The notes under the pieces are model-generated. The model searched no databases. It saw only the letters and a list, made by a program, of their open reading frames with translations, and was not told the origin of the DNA. From Microbulbifer elongatus (GTDB lineage: Bacteria > Pseudomonadota > Gammaproteobacteria > Pseudomonadales > Cellvibrionaceae), in assembly GCF_021165935.1 (NCBI RefSeq), contig NZ_CP088953.1, positions 558,001 through 622,000 of the forward strand: DNA of 64,000 nucleotides, written 5' to 3'. Of this stretch, positions 36,181 to 44,379 are shown in pieces; positions within the stretch are counted from its first letter, which is position 1, and the number at the start of each line of letters is the position of its first letter. Position numbers and translations under genes: made by a program.

Positions 36181-36209
36181 CTGGACCCCGGCATTCGCCG
36201 GGGTGACGG
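36181..36209. repeat. REP-like repeat unit after DUF484 gene
   Basis: CTGGACCCCGGCATTCGCCG then GGGTGAC is a member of the same repeat family. Confidence 0.65.
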
Positions 36210-36322
36210 ATTGCATCGCCAGGCAGCGCTCCGCGCGGAGCGCTATCCCTTGATTTTTTCGCCCTGCCGGCGGAGCCGGCACCCAGTGTTTTCCTTCGTT
36301 CAGCGCGCCTAGTCGTTCGCGA

Positions 36323-36535
36323 CTAGATAGGCCGGCTGCCGTACTTCGGCTGCGGCTTGCGCGGAGGGTCTGCAGTTACATCCGGCGCCACCTCATCGAT
36401 GGCACCACCTCTGGCGAGAAAAGCCTCGACTTCGGCACTCAGTTGGCTGCGGGCCCGCTGGCGGGAGGAAAGCGTGCGCTCTTCTGCAAAATCCTCGGTG
36501 TCTTTCGCTCGAGCACTGGATTGGTCGTCTTTCAT
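36323..36535 (-). CDS. SutA-like RNA polymerase-binding protein, short form
   Basis: The 70-residue acidic protein has the C-terminal half VEAFLARGGAIDEVAPDVTA followed by DPPRKPQPKYGSRPI, which closely follows the conserved end of Pseudomonas SutA (FLARGG, ADPP, KYGSRPI). SutA binds RNA polymerase and adjusts transcription in slow growth. The long acidic N-terminal arm of P. aeruginosa SutA (about 105 residues) is mostly missing here. It is monocistronic. Confidence 0.72.
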   Translation of the reverse strand: MKDDQSSARAKDTEDFAEERTLSSRQRARSQLSAEVEAFLARGGAIDEVAPDVTADPPRKPQPKYGSRPI

Positions 36536-36910
36536 GTCATTTACCCTGTAACTTGATACCCCTTGTTACAGAGGGAATACCCCTGCTGCCACAGCAAGCC
36601 TCTGGCGAACGTCCTGTTCCACCGGCGGGTCTTTCACTTTTCACAGTTGCTAACACATCAGCCACCGCGAAAACGGCAAATAAAATCCGCCGGGCAGAAG
36701 ATTTCCTGCGGCGAAATATTTATAGGCAGTGTCCAACCAGCCTGCCAGAAAAGGTTCCCAATTCCGGTAGAGTTTTTTTGTGCGGTTTTTGCCCGATTTA
36801 TTGCTGTTGGTTATGCTTTTTTGGGCGCCACACTTATGACGTCACACTCGAGGCAGAGAGGCTTTTCGCGCCTTAAAACCTGAGTCCACCGAGCGATTTA
36901 TTCCGGGCAC
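36536..36910. other. Intergenic region without a supported gene
   Basis: About 375 bases lie upstream of the SutA-like gene. Two overlapping plus-strand frames (36,553-36,876 and 36,563-36,883) lack ribosome binding sites, conserved patterns or consistent codon use and are not called. The promoter of the SutA-like gene presumably lies here. Confidence 0.5.
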
Positions 36911-36933
36911 AAAAAAGCCCCGCAGAGCGGGGC
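36911..36933 (-). terminator. Rho-independent terminator of the glnK-amtB operon
   Basis: GCCCCGC-AGA-GCGGGGC (36,917-36,933) is followed on the minus strand by six Ts. It lies beyond the MITE-like element, so about 290 bases separate it from the last glnK stop codon. Confidence 0.85.
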
Positions 36934-36936
36934 CAA

Positions 36937-37202
36937 GGGCCTGTTCACTCTAAATTTGATGGTCGCGACGAAAACCGTTTTTTCGCAAAGCCAGGCGCAG
37001 TGAGCGCGGTGTGGTTATTCCACATAAGCGAACTGCAACGCTGCATTGCGGAAAAACGGTTTCGTCCCTCCGGGTTGCGCCCCAAACTGGGCCACCCAGC
37101 GTTGCTCGTCGTTCATTTAGCTCGCTAAACATCTCTCCTCACGCCTTGCTTGGCCCAGTTTGGGGCGGCAACGCGGCTATCAAATTTAGAATGAACAGGC
37201 CC
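36937..37202. mobile_element. MITE-like 266-bp element with terminal inverted repeats
   Basis: Both ends read inward GGGCCTGTTCA, C or T, TCTAAATTTGAT and then G-x-C-G-C-G with three mismatches in about 30 bases. The interior is itself partly palindromic: GACGAAAACCGTTTTTTCGC (36,967 on) against GCGGAAAAACGGTTTCGTC. It has no coding capacity. It resembles a non-autonomous element mobilised in trans. No clear target duplication is seen. Confidence 0.78.
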
Positions 37203-37226
37203 TAGACACTGTGTCCGATTCTTTGA

Positions 37227-37565
<339 letters not shown>

Positions 37566-37678
37566 TCACTTATCCCCTGATTATGGTTCTTGCGGGTACC
37601 GGCCCGAAAACCGGTACCGGAAGATTATTTTGCCGCCAGCGGGGAGTGGTCCCGACACTAGCGGCTACCTATGAGCAC

Positions 37679-38938
37679 TTATTTGCTCATAAATTCCGGA
37701 TAAGCTTCCATTCCGCACTCGGCCAAGTCAATACCTTGCTGCTCTTCTTCCTCGGTAACACGGATACCGGTGATGAGCTTGAGGGCGTACCAGACCGCGA
37801 AGGAGGCGGCGAATACCCATACGAAGATGGTGGCAGCGCCAATCAGCTGGCCGCTGAAGGAGGAACCGTCGTTGGTAACCGGTACCAGCAGCAGACCCAG
37901 CAGACCAACCACACCGTGCACGGAGATGGCGCCAACAGGATCGTCGATCTTCAGCTTGTCCAGAGTCAGGATGGAGAATACCACCAGGATGCCGCCCAGG
38001 GCGCCGAACAGGGTTGCCTGCAGGGCAGTCGGGGTAGAAGGCTCAGCGGTGATCGCTACCAGGCCAGCCAGTGCGCCGTTCAGCAGCATGGTCAGGTCGG
38101 CTTTGCCGAACAGGATACGGCCGGTGATCAGAGCAGCGACAGCACCACCCGCGGCAGCGGCGTTGGTGTTCAGGAAAACCATGGCCACGGAGTGCGCGTT
38201 GGCAGCGTCGCCCAGCTTCAGCACAGAACCGCCGTTGAAACCGAACCAGCCCATCCACAGGATGAAGGTACCCAGGGTTGCCAGCGGCAGGTTGGCACCG
38301 GGGATGGCGTAGATTTCGCCGTTCGGGCCGTATTTGCCTTTCCGTGCGCCCAGCAGCAGTACCCCAGCCAGAGCAGCGGCAGCACCCGCCATGTGCACAA
38401 TACCGGAACCGGCGAAGTCGGAGAAGCCCAGGTCACCCAGGTTATACAGACCGAATACTTCCGCACCGCCCCAGGTCCAGGAACCTTCCATCGGGTAGAT
38501 GAAGCCGGTCATTACAACGGCAAACACCAGGAAGCTCCACAGGCGCATGCGCTCGGCAACCGCACCGGAAACGATGGACATTGCGGTAGCAACGAACACG
38601 ACCTGGAAGAAGAAGTCGGAAGCACCGGAGTAAACGGAGTCACCTTCAAAACCGTTTTCGGCAGAAGCCGCCAGTACCTCATCCATGCTGAAGGCTTCGA
38701 TGCCACTCAGCAGCCAGCCGCCGTCGTACATGATCGCGTAGCCACTGACCAGATACATGGTGGACGCAATCGCAAACAGCGCTACGTTTTTGGTAAGAAT
38801 CTCGGTGGTGTTTTTAGAACGCACCAGGCCAGCTTCGAGCATGGCAAAGCCCGCTGCCATCCACATGACCAGTGCACCACACACGAGGAAATAAAATGTA
38901 TCAATTGCGTACTGCAATTGAAAAATTTGATTTTCCAT
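37679..38938 (-). CDS. amtB: Ammonium transporter AmtB
   Basis: The 419-residue protein has about 11 membrane spans and the Amt signature DFAGSGIVHMAGAAAALAG with the pore histidine, plus the twin histidine in ISVHGVVGLLG. No separate signal peptide is evident; the N-terminus is MENQIFQLQYAIDTFYFLVC. It is flanked by two glnK genes in the same direction. Confidence 0.97.
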   Translation of the reverse strand: MENQIFQLQYAIDTFYFLVCGALVMWMAAGFAMLEAGLVRSKNTTEILTKNVALFAIASTMYLVSGYAIMYDGGWLLSGIEAFSMDEVLAASAENGFEGDSVYSGASDFFFQVVFVATAMSIVSGAVAERMRLWSFLVFAVVMTGFIYPMEGSWTWGGAEVFGLYNLGDLGFSDFAGSGIVHMAGAAAALAGVLLLGARKGKYGPNGEIYAIPGANLPLATLGTFILWMGWFGFNGGSVLKLGDAANAHSVAMVFLNTNAAAAGGAVAALITGRILFGKADLTMLLNGALAGLVAITAEPSTPTALQATLFGALGGILVVFSILTLDKLKIDDPVGAISVHGVVGLLGLLLVPVTNDGSSFSGQLIGAATIFVWVFAASFAVWYALKLITGIRVTEEEEQQGIDLAECGMEAYPEFMSK

Positions 38939-39029
38939 TTTTCGCTCCGTTTAACCCAAACTATCCCGAGTCGCCCCGGCAGTTATTGTCTATTGATCAA
39001 AGAATCGTTCTGGCAATCTGTTCTATTAA

Positions 39030-39422
<393 letters not shown>

Positions 39423-40151
39423 TTACCAGCTGTAAGAAGCACCTGCCAATACGGTTGGTTCGCACCAGTCGGTGTAGAAACATTCCTTGTCGCTTACGTC
39501 AGTTCCCACCAGAGAAGCACTCAGGGCCAGGCCACCAAACTCCTTGCCAACAGACACGGAGTAGTCGATGTAGGAATCAGATCCGTCCAGGAAAATTTCC
39601 TCGTCAAATAGGTTGAGGCCAGCGCTCAGGTCCAGGGAAATATCGTTGGCCAGGCTGAAGGAATAGCCGGCGCTCAGGTAATAGAAAGCACCACTTTGCA
39701 GCCAGTAGTCATCGGAATAGGCAAAGCCCAGTGACGCGTCGCCAAAGCTCAGGCTGCCGTAGACTTCCTGATAGTCTTCGTCCCAATCGCTACCGTGGTA
39801 CGCGTAGTAGATATAACCAACGTCGTAGCCAACGCCACCGGCAGTTTCACCGGCATAGCCGCCGTAAAAGTCCTGTTCGAATTTGGTTTCGTCAGCGCCG
39901 TAAGCGAAATCCACCTGAGAAGCCCAGGTACCCAGGTAAACACCGTTACCCAGATCCAGGTCTAAACCACCCTGAACGGCAGGGCCGGTGTCTGTCTGAG
40001 AAATACCGCGGAAGCGATAGTCACTCACCACGCCAACGTTTGCACTGAAGCTGGGGCCTGATTCTTGCGCAGTCACAGCGCTGGAAACCGCCATGGCCAA
40101 CACGCTTCCGGAAACAATCGCTGCAACTTTTTTATTGAAATTAAAATCCAC
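39423..40151 (-). CDS. TorF family putative porin
   Basis: The 242-residue protein has a signal peptide (about 28 residues, AVSSAVTAQES) and a beta-barrel pattern. The start of the mature protein, FSANVGVVSDYRFRGISQTD, is the conserved signature of this family (Gcw_chp, TIGR02001), which is commonly next to glnK-amtB. It is probably an outer-membrane channel for nitrogen compounds; the substrate is inferred only from context. Ends in YSW, a typical barrel terminus. Confidence 0.9.
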   Translation of the reverse strand: MDFNFNKKVAAIVSGSVLAMAVSSAVTAQESGPSFSANVGVVSDYRFRGISQTDTGPAVQGGLDLDLGNGVYLGTWASQVDFAYGADETKFEQDFYGGYAGETAGGVGYDVGYIYYAYHGSDWDEDYQEVYGSLSFGDASLGFAYSDDYWLQSGAFYYLSAGYSFSLANDISLDLSAGLNLFDEEIFLDGSDSYIDYSVSVGKEFGGLALSASLVGTDVSDKECFYTDWCEPTVLAGASYSW

Positions 40152-40311
40152 TTTTTGGTTCTCCTAGATCTCTGTGTGAAGTACTCGTCTTTTTTTTATG
40201 TACTGCGGCTTCGACTTCGCCGGGGATACGGCACTCGCCGCACTCGCCCAGGCACTTCACTGAAGACCTATCCCCTGCCTGCATTGCCAGGGCGATTTGC
40301 ACAGGGGTACT

Positions 40312-40327
40312 TGCAGAGATGGTGCCA
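40312..40327 (-). promoter_or_regulatory. Sigma-54 promoter of torF-glnK-amtB-glnK
   Basis: Minus strand TGGCACCATCTCTGCA has GG and GC separated by exactly ten bases, as in the -24/-12 consensus (TGGCAC-N5-TTGCA). It lies about 160 bases ahead of torF. Confidence 0.75.
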
Positions 40328-40429
40328 ACTTTGAAAAGACGCTGAGAATTCAACGGTTTAGGCGGGATTTACAGAACAGAGCGCAGGCATTTCAGCGAGA
40401 CCGCTTGGGTCACTGCCCGATTACGGTGC

Positions 40430-40444
40430 GCACCAATTTGGAAC
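40430..40444. promoter_or_regulatory. NtrC-like enhancer site
   Basis: GCACCAATTTGGAAC agrees with GCACC-N5-GGTGC at 8 of 10 positions and lies just over 100 bases upstream of the sigma-54 promoter, the usual enhancer distance. The rest of the 40,152-40,582 gap holds no gene. Confidence 0.55.
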
Positions 40445-40582
40445 CTGCACCGCAAGCGGGCACGGTAGTGGTGAGGGCAGGTCAGGGGCGAACCAATTCA
40501 GCGCACAGCGTTCACGCCTTGGTGGTCAAACCCGGCTGCGGTACTATTTACAGCTATTGAAATTGGTTTTCGTAGTGGAGAA

Positions 40583-40810
40583 TTGCGCTTGGCAGCGGAA
40601 AAATTGCAACAGTTACTCGATGAACTGCAACAACAAGGGGCAGTTATCACCAGTGACCTGCGGGACGCATTGGAAGTGGCCCTGGGGAAATTGCCTCTGG
40701 TGAGCCAGCGGGAATTTGATGTCCAGGCCGCCAAGCTCGCCCGTGCGGAAGAAAAACTCGCACAGATGGAGACCCAGGTGCGCGAGCTGGAAAACAAGCT
40801 CGGCGACTGA
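40583..40810 (+). CDS. ubiK: UbiK (BMFP domain) ubiquinone accessory factor
   Basis: The 75-residue protein is predicted to be nearly all helix: AAEKLQQLLDELQQQGAVIT then ALEVALGKLPLVSQREFDVQ and a C-terminal coiled coil (EEKLAQMETQVRELENKLGD). It is a trimeric membrane-associated helper of aerobic ubiquinone synthesis (UbiJ partner). The start is TTG (40,583 or 40,589) after GGAG. It precedes comM as in many gammaproteobacteria. Confidence 0.88.
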   Translation: MRLAAEKLQQLLDELQQQGAVITSDLRDALEVALGKLPLVSQREFDVQAAKLARAEEKLAQMETQVRELENKLGD

Positions 40811-40872
40811 ATACCAGCGGGTCCACCGCAGGACCCAGAAAAGATCACGGAAGACAATTTTCAGGGAAGAAA

Positions 40873-42363
40873 ATGAGCCTATCCATAGCCTATGCCCGCG
40901 CCCAACTGGGAGTGCAGGCGCCACTGGTGACCGTTGAGACCCATCTGGCCAACGGATTACCCGCCTTCAATATTGTTGGCCTGCCGGAAGCCGCGGTACG
41001 TGAAAGCCGCGACCGGGTGCGCAGCGCCATCGTCAACAGTCACTTTGAATTCCCCCAGCGGCGCATCACCGTCAATCTGGCCCCGGCAGACCTGCCCAAG
41101 GCCGGTGGCCGCTACGACCTGGCCATCGCCCTCGGCGTACTCGCCGCTTCCGGCCAGATTCCCGGGGAAACCCTCGAGCAGTTTGAATTTATTGGCGAGC
41201 TGGCGCTTTCGGGCAGCCTGCGCCCCATTCCCGGCGCCCTGCCCGCGGCCATCGCCTGTGGCGACAGCGGACGCACCCTGGTGATCGCGTCCGAGTCCGC
41301 CGCCGAGGCGGCGCTGATCAAGGCGCCAGTAAAAGCCGCGTCCAGCCTGTTGCAGGTGTGCGCCCAGCTACACGGGCGCGAACCGCTGCCCGACGCCCTG
41401 GTGGACGATACCCAGGAGGAAGTGCTCTGTGCCGATCTGGCGGACGTGCGCGGCCAGCTCAAGGCACGGCGGGCGCTGGAGGTCGCCGCCGCAGGCAGCC
41501 ACAATCTGCTTTTTTACGGTCCACCGGGAACAGGAAAAACCATGCTCGCCAGCCGCCTGCCGGGCATACTGCCACCACTGACCGAGCGCGAGCTGATTGA
41601 AGTGGCGGCCCTCTATTCCAGCGCCGGACTCAGCCGCATTCGCCAGCGCCCGTTTCGCGCGCCCCACCATTCCGCCTCCCCCACCGCACTGGTGGGTGGG
41701 GGTAGCAACCCTCGCCCAGGGGAAATCAGCCTGGCCCATCGCGGTGTGCTGTTTCTCGATGAAATGCCGGAGTTCCCGCGCTCGGCGCTGGAGATTTTGC
41801 GGGAACCACTGGAAAACGGTGAGGTGCGCATTTCCCGCGCGCGCGCCCAGGTCACCTTCCCTGCAGACTTCCAGCTGGTCGCGGCAATGAACCCCTGCCC
41901 CTGTGGCTATCTCGGCGAAGCACGCTGCCGTTGCACGCCCGATCAGATCGACCGCTACCGCAATAAACTCTCCGGCCCGCTATTGGATCGCATTGATATG
42001 CAGGTGGAAGTGGCAAGTATGAGCGCGGCACAGTTGCAGGAAGCCCCGGCCGGGGAGAAGTCAGCGGTGGTGCGGGAGCGGGTGCGCAACGCGCGGGAAA
42101 TCCAGCTGCAGCGCCAGGGAAAAATCAACGGCGAGCTGCAGGGCAGAGAACTGGATGAACACTGCCGGCTGGGTAAAACAGAAAGCGCTTTGCTGCGTGC
42201 GTCGGTGGAAAAACTCGGTCTGTCTGCGCGCAGCTATCACCGGGTGTTGAAAGTGGCGCGCACCCTGGCGGATCTGAATCAGCAGCAAGAGATTGGCACC
42301 GGGCAGATCGCCGAAGCGCTGGCCTACCGCAATCTGGATCGTAAAACTATCGTGCCGGCCTAA
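40873..42363 (+). CDS. comM: ComM/YifB AAA+ helicase
   Basis: The 496-residue protein has an N-terminal Lon-like fold (GLPAFNIVGLPEAAVRESRD), a Mg-chelatase AAA+ domain with Walker A GPPGTGKT (216-223) and FLDEMPEF, a zinc-like CPCGYLGEARCRC, and a C-terminal lid. ComM is a hexameric branch-migration helicase in natural transformation. Confidence 0.97.
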   Translation: MSLSIAYARAQLGVQAPLVTVETHLANGLPAFNIVGLPEAAVRESRDRVRSAIVNSHFEFPQRRITVNLAPADLPKAGGRYDLAIALGVLAASGQIPGETLEQFEFIGELALSGSLRPIPGALPAAIACGDSGRTLVIASESAAEAALIKAPVKAASSLLQVCAQLHGREPLPDALVDDTQEEVLCADLADVRGQLKARRALEVAAAGSHNLLFYGPPGTGKTMLASRLPGILPPLTERELIEVAALYSSAGLSRIRQRPFRAPHHSASPTALVGGGSNPRPGEISLAHRGVLFLDEMPEFPRSALEILREPLENGEVRISRARAQVTFPADFQLVAAMNPCPCGYLGEARCRCTPDQIDRYRNKLSGPLLDRIDMQVEVASMSAAQLQEAPAGEKSAVVRERVRNAREIQLQRQGKINGELQGRELDEHCRLGKTESALLRASVEKLGLSARSYHRVLKVARTLADLNQQQEIGTGQIAEALAYRNLDRKTIVPA

Positions 42364-42373
42364 TCAAACGACT

Positions 42374-42492
42374 TGTAGGAGCCTGCTTGCGACCGCCATG
42401 GATGGCGGGAATACAGATTTTGCAGGAGCGAAAAACGGTCAGGTGAACTGTCTGGAACACTTTCATAATCGCCTGCAAGGCAAGCTCCTACA
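42374..42492. repeat. REP-type palindromic repeat after comM
   Basis: TGTAGGAGCCTGCTTGC on the left and GCAAGGCAAGCTCCTACA on the right form an imperfect inverted repeat, the TGTAGGAGC-type REP common in Pseudomonas relatives. Confidence 0.75.
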
Positions 42493-43030
42493 GTGGGTTT
42501 CTCAGGCGATAGAGCACGTGCTCCTGCATGGAGTGTCCCTCCGGTAGCCCCGGATGCTGAAACCGTTCGCCCTGAACCATTCCCAGTTTTTCCATTACTG
42601 CACGAGAACGGACATTTCCGGGCACGGTAAAGGAAACAATTTCATCTAACCCCAATTGTTCGAACGCAACCTGCAAGCTCGCGTTGGCTGCTTCGCTGGC
42701 ATAGCCTTTCCCCCATGCGGAGCTAGCCAACCGCCAGCCAATTTCCACCGCTGGTGCAAACGGCATATCGCCGGTAACATTCTTGATTCCGACAAAGCCT
42801 ATAAACCGTTTGTCAGAGAGCATCTCTACCGCCCAGAACCCCCAGCCGTATCGATTGATATGTGCGATCTGCCGGTCGATACCCGCGTCGCTCTCTTCTC
42901 GGCTCAACAGTGCCGGAAAAAATTCCATCACTGCAGAATCGGCATTCATTGCGGCAAAAAGCTCGCGGTCGTCATCGCACCATTGACGTAACTGCAGGCG
43001 TGCAGTTCTTGGTTCAATCACCTTGACCAT
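42488..43030 (-). CDS. GNAT acetyltransferase, RimJ/RimL type
   Basis: The 180-residue protein of the Acetyltransf_3 type begins TARLQLRQWCDDDRELFAAM and has AVEIGWRLASSAWGKGYASE as the acetyl-CoA loop and NVRSRAVMEKLGM. The substrate is unknown. Confidence 0.88.
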   Translation of the reverse strand: MVKVIEPRTARLQLRQWCDDDRELFAAMNADSAVMEFFPALLSREESDAGIDRQIAHINRYGWGFWAVEMLSDKRFIGFVGIKNVTGDMPFAPAVEIGWRLASSAWGKGYASEAANASLQVAFEQLGLDEIVSFTVPGNVRSRAVMEKLGMVQGERFQHPGLPEGHSMQEHVLYRLRNPL

Positions 43031-43039
43031 TCACACCTC

Positions 43040-43534
43040 CTAAGCGCTCATATCTTCATTCTGGTGCACAGGGGCCACCATGTAATGGCAGATTTCCAGA
43101 CTCGGCTCAGGTTCCGGGTATTCACAGGTGCGAAAACCTAGGCTTTGATACAGCTCTTGAGCCCCAGCGTTAGATTTGAGTACAAACAATGACGCACGGG
43201 TGAGCCCCAGCTGGCGAGAGCCCTCAGCAACCAATTTTACGACCAATTGCGCACCCAGCCCTTGTCGACGGTTCCTCGGAGACACGATCAGGCGCGCCAG
43301 GTGGCAACAATCCAGACGCTTGTAGTACTGCCCAAACGCTAGCATCAGCCCGTCATCGTCTCGTAGTACATAAGTCGGCATATCCTGCCACCGGCAATCA
43401 CGAGAGAACGTCTGTTGATTAAATGGGTATTGAAACCAGCTTCCAGCCCAGACTCGGCAGGCCTGTTCGCTATCGATCCACGCCATCAGCTCCGGCATAT
43501 CGCTTTGCTGGAAAGGGCTCAATGTGGTTTTCAT
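43040..43534 (-). CDS. GNAT acetyltransferase
   Basis: The 164-residue protein has motif A HLARLIVSPRNRRQGLGAQL and motif B LFVLKSNAGAQELYQSLGF. It is transcribed together with the neighbouring GNAT (9-nt gap). The substrate is unknown. Confidence 0.86.
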   Translation of the reverse strand: MKTTLSPFQQSDMPELMAWIDSEQACRVWAGSWFQYPFNQQTFSRDCRWQDMPTYVLRDDDGLMLAFGQYYKRLDCCHLARLIVSPRNRRQGLGAQLVVKLVAEGSRQLGLTRASLFVLKSNAGAQELYQSLGFRTCEYPEPEPSLEICHYMVAPVHQNEDMSA

Positions 43535-43551
43535 CGGCTCACCAAATCACA

Positions 43552-44007
43552 CTATCTATTGTTTACCCGCACCAACCACCGATCCAGCTGATCCGCAAAC
43601 GCCTTGCGCTCCTGCTGCCCCAGCGGCGGTGGCCCGCCGGTGTGCACACCACTGGAGCGCAGGGTCTCCATAAAGTCACGCATATTCAGGCGCGCGCGAA
43701 TATTGGCTTTGGAGTACTTTTCACCGCGGGGATTGAGCGCGGTGGCGCCCTTGTCGATCACCTCTGACGCGAGGGGAATATCCGCGGTGATGATCAGGTC
43801 CCCTTCGCTGCAGCGCTGAACGATCTCGTTGTCGGCAACGTCGAAGCCGGAGGAGACCTGTAGGGCGCGAATAAACTTCGATGGGGGTACCCGCACAGGC
43901 TGGTTGGCAACGAGGGTCAATTCGGTTTCGGTGCGTTCGGCGGCGCGGAACAGGATTTCTTTGATGACGGTGGGGCAGGCATCGGCATCCACCCAGATTT
44001 TTGGCAT
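43552..44007 (-). CDS. YaiI/YqxD family protein (DUF188)
   Basis: The 151-residue PIN-like protein has [20 protein letters not shown] at the N-terminus, [20 protein letters not shown] in the middle and [20 protein letters not shown] near the end. The role is unknown; conserved aspartates suggest a nuclease fold. It overlaps the DUF3565 gene by one base (TAATG). Confidence 0.93.
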   Translation of the reverse strand: MPKIWVDADACPTVIKEILFRAAERTETELTLVANQPVRVPPSKFIRALQVSSGFDVADNEIVQRCSEGDLIITADIPLASEVIDKGATALNPRGEKYSKANIRARLNMRDFMETLRSSGVHTGGPPPLGQQERKAFADQLDRWLVRVNNR

Positions 44008-44240
44008 TAATCGGATTCTCTTGATACTGAGGGTGGCTGGTGGTCGGCGGGCGCGCCCTGGTCACACTTTTTGCATTCGAGCTCAAAACCCAGCATTTCC
44101 CGGCGACCCTCCACCGTGGTCACCCAGGGGCGGTTTTGCCAGGGTGGATCGTGGCGCACGTGCTGGTTGTGACCGCAGGCCAGCTGCGCCACCCAGTGGT
44201 GTTCTTCATCCCGATGATAACCGGTAATGGCCTGCCGCAT
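44007..44240 (-). CDS. DUF3565 family protein
   Basis: The 77-residue protein has the motifs [20 protein letters not shown] and [13 protein letters not shown]. The cysteines and histidines suggest a metal-binding site. It is co-translated with the YaiI-type gene. Confidence 0.88.
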   Translation of the reverse strand: MRQAITGYHRDEEHHWVAQLACGHNQHVRHDPPWQNRPWVTTVEGRREMLGFELECKKCDQGAPADHQPPSVSRESD

Positions 44241-44379
44241 GGGGTAGAGTCTCCTGTTTTGCGCGCGCTGATCGACGGTGCAGTCAATATTATCCCACAG
44301 CGCGACGCAGCCAATTTATGTTCCGGCTGATAGAATCCGCCCTTCGTCCTTTTCCGTCTCTTCCACTGCAGTTGTACCC

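Noticed and set aside
36553..36883. Two overlapping frames of about 106 codons upstream of the SutA-like gene
   Set aside because: They overlap each other, lack ribosome binding sites and show no protein pattern.
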